Of a stretch of 64,000 bases of DNA, positions 8,878-16,263 are shown piece after piece (within the stretch, counting starts at the first letter, position 1; the number at the start of each line of letters is the position of its first letter). Position numbers and translations under genes: made by a program. The DNA lies in contig NZ_MRTD01000008.1 in NCBI RefSeq assembly GCF_001956295.1, positions 275,868-339,867 of the forward strand, in the 5' to 3' direction. This stretch comes from Paenibacillus sp. FSL A5-0031. Its GTDB lineage: Bacteria > Bacillota > Bacilli > Paenibacillales > Paenibacillaceae. A model generated the notes under the pieces. It was not told where the DNA came from and did not search any database. It saw only the letters and a program-made list of their open reading frames with translations.

Positions 8878-8908
8878 GATGCTAATTTAAATGAACGGAG
8901 GGTTACGT

Positions 8909-8950
8909 GTGATAGACTATATCCGAGTTAGGTCTTTGCGCAGCTGCTAA
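8909..8950 (+). CDS. hflX leader peptide (13 residues, Arg-Val-Arg motif)
   Basis: A short ORF starts at GTG (8909), six bases after a strong GGAGGG, and ends at TAA (8948-8950). The peptide is MIDYIRVRSLRSC. Leader peptides with a basic-x-basic motif (Arg/Lys-x-Arg/Lys) are established stall signals for macrolide-bound ribosomes, as in the ErmD leader; here the motif is Arg6-Val7-Arg8, followed by a further Arg11. It lies at the head of a 375-base leader that ends in a terminator before hflX. I infer that it senses ribosome-targeting drugs and sets the terminator. It is too short to have another obvious role. Confidence 0.65.
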   Translation: MIDYIRVRSLRSC

Positions 8951-9231
8951 TTGAATAGCGCCAAAGCTCTGCCTGTGTGCAGGGGACTCAGGATAGGTCT
9001 GCCCATTTTGAAGGTAACCCATATAAACAGAATACGTCGACTATTGTAGGGAGCATCCCAACTCGCGTATTCGCCTTTAGAGCGGAATTTCCATACGTTT
9101 ATTTCAGCGTATATGGAAGGCCATCAATCCATATTGATAAGGGATACTCGATTCCTTATGGATATTTTTACTGATACCCTCTTACCTATAACGGTGAACA
9201 CAGGCAGAGCTGCCTGTGTTTTTTATTTTTT
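8934..9231 (+). promoter_or_regulatory. Attenuator leader RNA of hflX
   Basis: Four elements are visible. (1) A hairpin CTTTGCGC / GCGCCAAAG (8934-8941 with 8958-8966), whose 5' arm overlaps the end of the upstream ORF. (2) The segment GCTCTGCCTGTGT (8966-8978). (3) Three intermediate hairpins at 9030-9072, 9091-9116 and about 9126-9166. (4) The terminator at 9197-9231. Segment 2 is perfectly complementary over 13 bases to 9198-9210, the 5' arm and loop of the terminator, so the two pairings exclude each other. A ribosome stalled on the upstream ORF would cover the 5' arm of hairpin 1 and could favour the antiterminator. The structures are read by eye. Confidence 0.65.
9197..9231 (+). terminator. 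Leader terminator immediately before hflX
   Basis: AACACAGGCAG (9197-9207) and CTGCCTGTGTT (9210-9220) form a near-perfect stem followed by TTTTATTTTTT. It ends 28 bases before the hflX start codon and would stop transcription before the gene unless disrupted. Confidence 0.9.
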
Positions 9232-9258
9232 AAATAACCGTTAAAAGGATGATGAATA

Positions 9259-10524
9259 ATGGAACAACCAAAACAAAAGGCGATTATCGTCGGAGTTCAG
9301 CTTCAAAATCAAACCGACTTTGAATACTCCATGGAGGAGCTTCGCAATCTAGCTTCCGCTTGTTATATCGAGGTCGTTGATGAACTAAGCCAAAAGGCAG
9401 CACGCATTAACCCATCTCACTATATTGGGACTGGAAAGATCCAAGAGCTGCTGGCCCTGCTCGAAGCGCATGACGCGCATGTCGTTATTTTCAACGATGA
9501 GCTCTCCCACTCTCAAATTCGTAATTTGGAAGCCGCTTTGGAGCGGACGGTCATTGACCGAACGATACTCATTCTGGATATTTTTGCGGAGCGCGCCAAA
9601 ACAAGAGAAGCCCAGCTGCAAGTCGAAGTTGCTCGGCTTCAATATATGCTTCCTAGGCTTGTCGGACTTCGCGCATCCTTGGGGCGGCAAGGCGGTGGAG
9701 CTGGACTCAAGAACAGAGGCGCTGGTGAAACGAAGCTTGAGCTGGATCGCAGACGCATCGAAGAGCGCATCACCGCTTTGCAAGCCGAGCTTGAGAAGCT
9801 GGTAGCTCGCCGTCAAATTCAGCGGAAGCAGCGGCAGAAGAACGAGGTGCCTGTCGTCTGTCTCGTCGGTTATACGAATACGGGGAAATCCAGCTTGATG
9901 AATGCTTTGCTTGAGAAATACAATCCAGAAACAACGAAGCAGGTATTTGCCAAGGATATGCTTTTTGCGACGCTGGAGACCTCGGTTCGCAGTATTGATT
10001 TGCCTGACAACAAATCATTCCTGCTCACAGATACGGTCGGCTTCGTAAGCCAGCTTCCCCATCACCTGGTGAAGGCCTTCCGCTCAACTTTAGAGGAAGT
10101 AACTGAAGCTGATTTGCTCGTACATGTCGTCGACTACGCCCATGACGATTATGAGCAGCTTGTTGCGGTTACGAATGAGACGTTAAAGGAGCTGGGGGCT
10201 TACAATCTCCCAACGATTTATGCTTACAATAAATGTGATCTGACGGAGCATCCTTATCCAGAAGTACGTGATAACAACGTCTACCTATCCGCCAAAAAGA
10301 ATATTGGACTAAATGAGCTTATTCAGCTTATTCGCGATCATGTCTTTGACGACTATATGGAATGCGAGCTGTTGATTCCGTTCAACCAAGGGCGCTTGGT
10401 TGCTTACTTTAACGAGCATGCGCATGTGCATGCAACGGAATACGAAGCAGAAGGTACTCGGATGAAGCTGGAATGCCGGGTATCTGATTTTGAAAGGTAC
10501 CGGAATGAAGTAACAGTGCTTTAA
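9259..10524 (+). CDS. hflX: GTPase HflX, ribosome-splitting factor
   Basis: The 421-residue protein has the HflX layout: an N-terminal glycine-rich domain (about 1-180, with the Gly-Gly-Gly-Ala-Gly-Leu-Lys loop near 146-151), a helical linker, then an Obg/Era-type GTPase domain. G1 is Gly-Tyr-Thr-Asn-Thr-Gly-Lys-Ser (about 204-211), G3 is Asp-Thr-Val-Gly-Phe, and G4 is Asn-Lys-Cys-Asp. HflX binds the 50S subunit and splits stalled ribosomes. Some copies (HflXr of Listeria) give resistance to macrolides and lincosamides and are controlled by leader attenuation. The leader here suggests similar control. The start ATG follows AAAAGGATG. Length is normal for the family. Confidence 0.93.
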   Translation: MEQPKQKAIIVGVQLQNQTDFEYSMEELRNLASACYIEVVDELSQKAARINPSHYIGTGKIQELLALLEAHDAHVVIFNDELSHSQIRNLEAALERTVIDRTILILDIFAERAKTREAQLQVEVARLQYMLPRLVGLRASLGRQGGGAGLKNRGAGETKLELDRRRIEERITALQAELEKLVARRQIQRKQRQKNEVPVVCLVGYTNTGKSSLMNALLEKYNPETTKQVFAKDMLFATLETSVRSIDLPDNKSFLLTDTVGFVSQLPHHLVKAFRSTLEEVTEADLLVHVVDYAHDDYEQLVAVTNETLKELGAYNLPTIYAYNKCDLTEHPYPEVRDNNVYLSAKKNIGLNELIQLIRDHVFDDYMECELLIPFNQGRLVAYFNEHAHVHATEYEAEGTRMKLECRVSDFERYRNEVTVL

Positions 10525-10525
10525 G

Positions 10526-10575
10526 AAAAAAGGAGGCTGTCCAAAAGGGTAATAACCTTTTGCGACAGCCTCTTC
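10526..10575. terminator. Bidirectional terminator between hflX and the aldo/keto reductase gene
   Basis: GAGGCTGTC (10533-10541) and GACAGCCTC (10564-10572) with an inner CAAAAGG/CCTTTTG stem. On the minus strand it is followed by CTTTTTTCTT, on the plus strand by TTCTT. It belongs to a terminator sequence family repeated in this window. Confidence 0.8.
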
Positions 10576-10590
10576 TTACGTCGAAAATAT

Positions 10591-11511
10591 CTAGTTGCTG
10601 CGATCCTGCGGGTGAGGCTCGACTGCAAGCATTGCCGCCTTTGCGTTCGCTTCAACCTGAGCCGGGTCCTTGCAGCCCGGAATGACAGCCGTTACGGCAG
10701 GATGCTTCAAGCACCAAGCAAGCGCCCAGCTCGCCATATCGACACCTTGCGGCACCTCTTCACGCTGAATGTGTTCTACTTCCAGCAGCTTAAGCCGCGT
10801 GTTCTCTTTATCATGCCTGTGGCGTACATCGGTATCACCGAATACGGCCCCCGGCTTATATTTGCCGCTCAAATAGCCGCTCGCCAGCGGAACACGTGCA
10901 AGCACGCCCAAATCCTGCTGCTCGCATGCTGGAAATACTCTTTCCTCCGGTTGACGGTCGAGTCGATTATATACGACCTGAATGACGCGAGAGTTCACCT
11001 TTGTTGATGCTTCTGTCTGATGCAGATTGTCATTGCTGCCGATAGACGTCCCAAGAAAACGGATTTTCCCGGCTGCAATTTGCTTATCCAGAGTGGTCCA
11101 CAGCACATCATTATCAAATGCTTGGTCTGGTCCTGAGTGGAACTGGTACAGGTCAATATAGTCCGTCTTTAGCGCCTTCAGTGAAGCATCAAGCTGAGCT
11201 ACAACACCTTCGGCGTCAAATACGTCGGTACGCGTGAAGCGCTCGTGGAAATGATGGCCAAACTTTGTTGCTATGATCCAATCCTCGCGGTTGCGGCGGC
11301 TGATATAATCTCCAATGAGTGACTCTGAGAGGTGATCACCGTAACATTCAGCGGTATCAATCAGATTGATGCCAAGCTCACTCCCTTTATCGAGAATCAA
11401 ATCGACTTCGTTCTGCGAATACTCCCGTCCCCATTCTCCTCCAAACTGCCAGGTTCCGATGCCGATTACCGACACATTTAGTTCTGTGCTTCCGAGTCTT
11501 CTATACTTCAA
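10591..11511 (-). CDS. Aldo/keto reductase
   Basis: This is a NADPH-dependent oxidoreductase of the aldo/keto reductase superfamily with a TIM-barrel length of about 306 residues. The catalytic tetrad is visible: Asp in Leu-Ile-Asp-Thr-Ala-Glu-Cys-Tyr-Gly (with the Tyr), Lys in Ala-Thr-Lys-Phe-Gly, and His in Tyr-Gln-Phe-His-Ser-Gly. The N-terminus Lys-Tyr-Arg-Arg-Leu-Gly-Ser-Thr is typical of the YajO/Tas-type group. The frame opens at a GTG at 11520, but that codon is inside the AAGGAG ribosome binding site. The TTG at 11511, eight bases after GGAG, is the likely start. Substrate is unknown. Monocistronic, with the shared terminator downstream. Confidence 0.88.
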   Translation of the reverse strand: MKYRRLGSTELNVSVIGIGTWQFGGEWGREYSQNEVDLILDKGSELGINLIDTAECYGDHLSESLIGDYISRRNREDWIIATKFGHHFHERFTRTDVFDAEGVVAQLDASLKALKTDYIDLYQFHSGPDQAFDNDVLWTTLDKQIAAGKIRFLGTSIGSNDNLHQTEASTKVNSRVIQVVYNRLDRQPEERVFPACEQQDLGVLARVPLASGYLSGKYKPGAVFGDTDVRHRHDKENTRLKLLEVEHIQREEVPQGVDMASWALAWCLKHPAVTAVIPGCKDPAQVEANAKAAMLAVEPHPQDRSN

Positions 11512-11656
11512 GATCAACACTCCTTCTAAATGATGTAGCCTGTCCTTTTCATTTTAACATTTTAAACCATGAGTAAGAAATAGCATGCTTCCGTATTCTG
11601 TGCTACAATACTGAAATTGCTATGGCAATTTTATTAGGGAGGTTTACTGAATCACC

Positions 11657-12292
11657 ATGCTTATTATTGGTATCGCTGGCGGCACCGGTTCGGGAAAAAC
11701 TACGGTTGCACGCTCTGTCATTGAACGTCTTGGATCGGAAAAAGTAACTTTCATATCTCAGGATAACTACTATAAAACCTATTCGCATCTCAGCATGGCT
11801 GAACGTGAATTGATCAATTATGATCACCCTCTCTCTTTCGATATCGAGCTGCTCGCTCAAGATCTGCTGCTTCTAAAAGAAGGGAAAACCGTTTACGCGC
11901 CAGTCTATGACTTCGCCGCTTATGCTCCATCCACAACAGAAACGGTAGAGCTTAAGCCGAATAATATCGTAATATTGGAAGGACTTCATGTGCTCGCTGA
12001 AGAAAGCATTCGGAAGCTGCTCGACATCAAAGTATTCGTCGATACGGACCCCGATGTGCGTATTCTCCGTCGTGTGCTTCGGGATATTGAGGAGCGCGGC
12101 CGGACGATCCAGTCCGTTCATGACCAGTACTTGAAGACGGTTAAGCCAATGCACGAGGCTTTTATCGAACCATCCAAAAAATATGCCGATCTAATCATTC
12201 CCGAAGGCGGACACAATGAGGTCGGTATCCAGTTGCTGTCCATACTGACTGAAAAATATATGACAGATCACGAGCCGCCGATTCTCGGTTAA
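11657..12292 (+). CDS. udk: Uridine kinase
   Basis: The enzyme phosphorylates uridine and cytidine to UMP and CMP in pyrimidine salvage, in the cytoplasm. The P-loop Gly-Gly-Thr-Gly-Ser-Gly-Lys-Thr sits at residues 8-15. It is followed by the family motifs Ser-Gln-Asp-Asn-Tyr-Tyr, Asn-Tyr-Asp-His-Pro, Pro-Val-Tyr-Asp-Phe and Leu-Glu-Gly-Leu-His. The length (211 residues) is exactly that of bacterial Udk. The ATG is 14 bases from GGGAGG, a rather long gap, but an in-frame TGA just upstream leaves no better standard start. It is a single gene with a strong terminator behind it. Confidence 0.93.
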   Translation: MLIIGIAGGTGSGKTTVARSVIERLGSEKVTFISQDNYYKTYSHLSMAERELINYDHPLSFDIELLAQDLLLLKEGKTVYAPVYDFAAYAPSTTETVELKPNNIVILEGLHVLAEESIRKLLDIKVFVDTDPDVRILRRVLRDIEERGRTIQSVHDQYLKTVKPMHEAFIEPSKKYADLIIPEGGHNEVGIQLLSILTEKYMTDHEPPILG

Positions 12293-12310
12293 TTGCGCTC
12301 TAAACATAGG

Positions 12311-12362
12311 AAAAGGGCAGTCCCTCCGGTCATTTCAGACCATGAGGGACTGCCCCTTTTTT
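12311..12362 (+). terminator. Intrinsic terminator after udk
   Basis: A long stem (GGGCAGTCCCTC / GAGGGACTGCCC) is followed by CTTTTTTT-type T-run to 12362, 20 bases after the udk stop codon. Confidence 0.9.
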
Positions 12363-12393
12363 AGCAAATGTAAGTTTAAAGTGCCATCCGGTC

Positions 12394-12571
12394 GCTTCTC
12401 AGCAGCAATAAGACTACTTTCTAGTTCTATTTCAGCAAAATGAGCTCATCCGATGATAATAAGACTAGTTTCTAGTGCTATTTTCACGTAAAACACGCAT
12501 ACAGTGCTATTTGGCAGCTTCTCAGCAACAATAAGACTACTTTCTAGATCTATTTCGGCAAAATGAGCTCA
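12394..12571. repeat. Degenerate direct repeats between udk and the MFS gene
   Basis: Two copies of a 55-base unit (12394-12448 and 12517-12571) differ at only three positions. A partial third copy lies between them (about 12456-12484, AATAAGACTAGTTTCTAG and flank). The second full copy overlaps the stop codon of the gene at 12569. I see no gene in 12363-12568. Confidence 0.85.
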
Positions 12572-13720
12572 AACAATAGAGTTTGTTTGGCTTCCGCGCT
12601 CATGATGCTTGTTTGCGAAAAACAGCACAGAAGCTGTCAGACATAAACAGAACAGAATCAAATAAAGAAATGGCGCTCCAAAGTAATCGACCACCGCGCC
12701 GCCCATCGCATTGCCGACAATGCCTCCGAGTCCCCATGTTACAGCCGCATATACCGTTTGCAGAGTCGCTTTCGTGCCCTCAGTCGCATAGCTTTGTACG
12801 ATTTCAACAGCTGTGCCCGCGACAAAAGCGAACGCGATCCCATTTAGCAGTTGAACCGCCAGCGTCAATGAAACGTTATCGAAGAAAAACATCGCGAAAT
12901 ATTGGATGCCATAGATCAAAGCCGCGACGCACAGCAGCTGGTATCTGCCTATTCGCTTGCTTAGCTTCGTCGCCACCCAGAACATCGGCACCTCAATAAT
13001 AGCGGCTATCGCAAAAGCACTGCCGATCCAGCTCTTATCAAAGCCCATTTCCTTAAAGTATAATGGCAAAAAATTCATATTAATCGATGCAGACATCATC
13101 ATCAGCATGCTTGTAGCGACAAAGATCATAAACGGCTTATTGCGAACAACCTCGCCCATTTGGCCGAATAACGTCACATTTCTACGAGTAACCTTCGTTG
13201 CTGGAAGCAGCATGAGCGCCAAGCAGACGGTTAAACTCACAATAAGATAATAAATAAAGATATCGTTGTAGCCGTATTTTTCGTATAAAATGCCTGTAGC
13301 AAAGGTACCTATCGCATAACTTAAAGCTCCCCATAATCTGACGCTGCCAAAGGAAAAACCTTTTTTGCTGGCAATTTCTACAGACATCGCGTCACCTATC
13401 GGTCCGCCAGAGGATTGAAACCATGCAAAGAAAATAGACAAGAAGAGAATCCCCGCAAGTCCCTCCATAAGCTGAAATCCAAGCCCGAGTATCGGAGCAA
13501 TGATAACGCAGATCATGATAATTTTGCGCGGATTGTTAATTCGGTCATTAATCATGCCCATCACGGGCTGGGCAATGACGCTGACCAATGCCCATAAGGA
13601 CAGGATGAGACCAACCGTTGTATGGCTAAAGCCGCGATCACTGAAATATAGACTCGTGTAAGGCATAACGACAGAAATGGCTAAATACCATAAAAAATAA
13701 TAGGTTGCTAATGACTTCAC
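12569..13720 (-). CDS. MFS transporter, MFS_1_like / sugar symporter type
   Basis: The 383-residue protein has about 12 hydrophobic segments. Its N-terminus (Tyr-Tyr-Phe-Leu-Trp-Tyr-Leu... Tyr-Phe-Ser-Asp-Arg-Gly) resembles the LacY/nucleoside-H+ symporter-like branch (MFS_1_like). The loop between segments 2 and 3 has Gly-Met-Ile-Asn-Asp-Arg, close to the MFS motif A. Substrate is unknown. It starts at GTG (13720) ten bases after AGAAGG and lies 18 bases after the polysaccharide deacetylase gene, probably in the same transcript. Its stop codon is inside a repeat copy, so the last codons are shared with repeat sequence. Confidence 0.82.
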   Translation of the reverse strand: MKSLATYYFLWYLAISVVMPYTSLYFSDRGFSHTTVGLILSLWALVSVIAQPVMGMINDRINNPRKIIMICVIIAPILGLGFQLMEGLAGILFLSIFFAWFQSSGGPIGDAMSVEIASKKGFSFGSVRLWGALSYAIGTFATGILYEKYGYNDIFIYYLIVSLTVCLALMLLPATKVTRRNVTLFGQMGEVVRNKPFMIFVATSMLMMMSASINMNFLPLYFKEMGFDKSWIGSAFAIAAIIEVPMFWVATKLSKRIGRYQLLCVAALIYGIQYFAMFFFDNVSLTLAVQLLNGIAFAFVAGTAVEIVQSYATEGTKATLQTVYAAVTWGLGGIVGNAMGGAVVDYFGAPFLYLILFCLCLTASVLFFANKHHERGSQTNSIV

Positions 13721-13738
13721 CGGGTACGTACCTTCTCT

Positions 13739-14836
13739 CTACAGCTCTTCCTTAATCTCCGATTGCCAGCTGAGCTGCCTGCACATCTCATGCATATTGC
13801 GAATATCCCGCCTTGCTTCAATGCGGGTTAACCCTAATTCCTTCGCAGTCTTAGCAGCCCACCGAAGCAAATACACGAGCGTATCCGCTTGCGCTTCCTT
13901 AGCCGCAAAGTCGAGTAGTACAAGCGTATCTTCTACGACGCCGGCGCGTACGAAACCCCAATAGGAGCCTTCAAACTGCCATATATGGAACAGCTCGCGA
14001 TTCTCCATAACACCGAATTCATGAATTGGATTCTCCAAATGCTCAAGCCATTCCAGCTCGGAATTGAATTGAAGCGTATATTGTGGAACGTTCCATGCTA
14101 TGGTCTGAGCAGCTAGCGCAGACAGCTCCTCTTTATTTGCCAAGGGAGCCCAGCCCTCCGAAGGATAATCCAGCTCAGACGGAACCTCAACCGTTATTTT
14201 CCAAGGTTTGTAGCCTACTTCTAACCCTGCTGACTCGAGCATTTCGGGAATACCGACGCATCGTAGTCCTCTTTGCTTAGCGGTTTGGATAAGTGCTCTT
14301 AAAGCCTCCGGAGTGCCTGTCGCAATATCATTGCTATGCATGACGACAATCGTCCCTTTATCTAGAACCGGTTCGACCTTTGCAATGATATCTTCCGAAG
14401 AAACGCCCCGCCAATCTCCTGAATCGACGCCTTCAATGTCCCGGTAGCCGCCCCATTCATCCAGCCAATCCAAGTTTTCTTCGCGGAAAGAACAATAAGG
14501 AAAACGCATAAAAGTTGGGCAAGCAAGGCCTGTCGCATCCTGATAAGCCAGCTCGGTCAGCTTAAGCTGCTCCAAAAATACAACCTTAGGCACCTCTGCC
14601 ATTCGGCGATGATGATACGTATGCGGGGCGAGCACATGACCGCGTGAAAGTATTTCTCTAGCTTTATCTGGATATCTATCTATCCACTCGCCCGTAAAAA
14701 AGAAGGTGCCAATCGCTTCTTCTTCCTCTAGAACAGAAAGCCAAAGTTCAAGTGGTAGATGTGAAGGCCCGTCATCAAACGTAAATGCACATATCGGCTG
14801 GTCGTTATTTCCCTTCCAAAACGCTTCAATTGTCAT
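13739..14836 (-). CDS. Polysaccharide deacetylase (NodB) with a C-terminal extra domain
   Basis: Residues about 10-190 form a NodB/carbohydrate esterase 4 domain with the full metal set: Thr-Phe-Asp21-Asp22-Gly-Pro, His72-Thr-Tyr-His-His76 and Arg-Phe-Pro-Tyr. There is no signal peptide, so it may act inside the cell, which is unusual for peptidoglycan or chitin deacetylases. After a linker the C-terminal ~130 residues are not NodB. Their end (Leu-Leu-Arg-Trp-Ala-Ala-Lys... Ile-Glu-Ala-Arg-Arg-Asp) recalls an acetyltransferase-like fold, but this is a weak guess. The start follows AGGGG. It is first in a likely two-gene operon with the MFS transporter, suggesting handling of an imported acetylated compound. 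Confidence 0.8.
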   Translation of the reverse strand: MTIEAFWKGNNDQPICAFTFDDGPSHLPLELWLSVLEEEEAIGTFFFTGEWIDRYPDKAREILSRGHVLAPHTYHHRRMAEVPKVVFLEQLKLTELAYQDATGLACPTFMRFPYCSFREENLDWLDEWGGYRDIEGVDSGDWRGVSSEDIIAKVEPVLDKGTIVVMHSNDIATGTPEALRALIQTAKQRGLRCVGIPEMLESAGLEVGYKPWKITVEVPSELDYPSEGWAPLANKEELSALAAQTIAWNVPQYTLQFNSELEWLEHLENPIHEFGVMENRELFHIWQFEGSYWGFVRAGVVEDTLVLLDFAAKEAQADTLVYLLRWAAKTAKELGLTRIEARRDIRNMHEMCRQLSWQSEIKEEL

Positions 14837-14940
14837 GTGATAACCCCTATTCTCTCGTTAGTTTCCTGTATTATAGTTGAGAATAAAAAAATGTTCCAAT
14901 ACTCTCCTCTCCTTATCTAATACAATCCTACTGTCTTACA

Positions 14941-14978
14941 AAAAAAACTCGTCCTGCTTAAAAAGCAAAAACGAGTTT
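14941..14978 (-). terminator. Intrinsic terminator after the CopD-like gene
   Basis: AAACTCGT (14945-14952) and ACGAGTTT (14971-14978) pair around an inner TGCTT/AAGCA stem. On the minus strand the hairpin runs into eight T residues. Confidence 0.85.
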
Positions 14979-14991
14979 CCTTCTATCTGCT

Positions 14992-16068
14992 CTATTGAAC
15001 AGATAAAAGTATGCCAAAAAACGGGAATAAGACAGCTATGCAAGCAAAGGCAGCAAACATGCTGCGTTTCTCTTTTTTATAGCTGGGAAATAATAAGGCC
15101 AGTGCTGCAATTCCAATAACAATCATGCTGATATATACCAAATTCCAGTTCCACTGCAGCGACACGTCTTGCAAATCGCCATGCAAAAAAGTAAATAACG
15201 GAGATGGAGAAGGCTGTTCGAACTCCCCTTCATGAGGCGGCTCCTGTACACCCATGTAGGCGGTTGTGATGAGGATGACTAGTGCAAGTAACGTTTCCGC
15301 TCGAAGCCACCATTGCAATCTACTTTTATGCCGACCATTATCTGTAATTTTTGATAGAAACCCATTCATAAAGCCTAGAAGAACAAGCGGCAAGAAAACA
15401 AGATGCTTAAGTAGAAGCGCTTGTCCATAATTGATTCCCCATGAGTTGATATAACCATCGACTAGGAGAAACATCATCACAATACCAGCCGCTACAATAA
15501 GGACGATGCTGCTGATCGACATTGGCGTAAACCATCGTACAAACGCCTTCCAGTTCCATTCCCCATTTGTAAACCAAGCAACAATAAGAAGCGTGCCAAG
15601 CCAAAGAGAAACTGCAGCGACATGAACGGATTGTGAAAGTACGCCCCAGAAAGGCGAGAAGCCTGCCGGATGGCTGGCCCAGCCATGAGCTAGAATACTG
15701 GCACACCATAAGAGTGCTAGAACCCATTTGGTCATTTTACCCTGCATGCCTTTAAACTGTGTGATCATGTACATCACGGTACATATAATGAGATTCCAAA
15801 CCCATGCATTGCCGTACGAATAATCTTTTACAACAATTAATAAAACCTGAATAAAGGGCATGTCCTGCGCAAAATCGCGTAAAACAAGCGCTGATCGAAG
15901 AATCGACATAAATGAAAACAGCGGGATTGCCAATAAAGCATATTGAAATAAATCAGTGATGTTCTTTAATTGCGGTTTGGACTTCTCTGGAATGAATTGA
16001 AGCAATAGATAACCGCCGGTCAAAGCAAAGGACAAATAAAGCAGCGTTTCAAACAAATAAATGTACAA
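14992..16068 (-). CDS. CopD-domain membrane protein (copper resistance type)
   Basis: The protein is almost wholly membrane-embedded, with about nine segments. It contains the CopD hallmark near the middle (Ser-Gln-Ser-Val-His-Val-Ala-Ala-Val-Ser-Leu-Trp-Leu-Gly), where the His is a putative copper ligand, preceded by Ala-His-Gly-Trp-Ala-Ser-His. CopD/YcnJ proteins are associated with copper uptake. Unlike YcnJ of Bacillus subtilis it lacks an N-terminal CopC domain, and no copC gene is nearby. The open frame reaches a TTG at 16083, but the GGAG ribosome site lies inside that extension. The TTG at 16068, nine bases after GGAG, is the likelier start (358 residues). Monocistronic. Confidence 0.78.
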   Translation of the reverse strand: MYIYLFETLLYLSFALTGGYLLLQFIPEKSKPQLKNITDLFQYALLAIPLFSFMSILRSALVLRDFAQDMPFIQVLLIVVKDYSYGNAWVWNLIICTVMYMITQFKGMQGKMTKWVLALLWCASILAHGWASHPAGFSPFWGVLSQSVHVAAVSLWLGTLLIVAWFTNGEWNWKAFVRWFTPMSISSIVLIVAAGIVMMFLLVDGYINSWGINYGQALLLKHLVFLPLVLLGFMNGFLSKITDNGRHKSRLQWWLRAETLLALVILITTAYMGVQEPPHEGEFEQPSPSPLFTFLHGDLQDVSLQWNWNLVYISMIVIGIAALALLFPSYKKEKRSMFAAFACIAVLFPFFGILLSVQ

Positions 16069-16195
16069 TATGATCAACTCCAAGCACAGGGTTCAACTCA
16101 AAAGTCATCATATCATAAATAAAAACAAATGAATGCATGCTCATATGATATTTGTTTGAAAAATAGGAATGCCCACACTTGAGCACGTATTCCAT

Positions 16196-16232
16196 AAACA
16201 AACAGCTCCTTCCTCGGAAGAGAAAAGAGCTG
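16196..16232 (-). terminator. Possible terminator after the sugar ABC permease genes
   Basis: CAGCTC (16203-16208) and GAGCTG (16227-16232) pair around an inner TTCC/GGAA stem. On the minus strand this is followed by TTTGTTT. It lies about 30 bases after the stop of the permease ending at 16264. Confidence 0.5.
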
Positions 16233-16263
16233 CCAGCTGCTATTGGATTATTCAAATATTAGC

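Noticed and set aside
8977..9174. 65-codon plus-strand ORF within the hflX leader
   Set aside because: It has no ribosome binding site and spans the antiterminator arm and several hairpins; the RNA structure explains the sequence better.
5870..10524. Phage-defence island built on the SNF2 helicase
   Set aside because: Only the helicase and its partner are present, with no methylase, nuclease or phospholipase D gene; neighbours are housekeeping.
12394..12571. CRISPR array
   Set aside because: Only three copies, unequal spacing, and the repeated unit is longer than a CRISPR repeat; no cas genes are in the window.
16049..16255. 68-codon minus-strand ORF between the CopD-like and permease genes
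   Set aside because: It overlaps the CopD-like start, lacks a ribosome site and spans a probable terminator.
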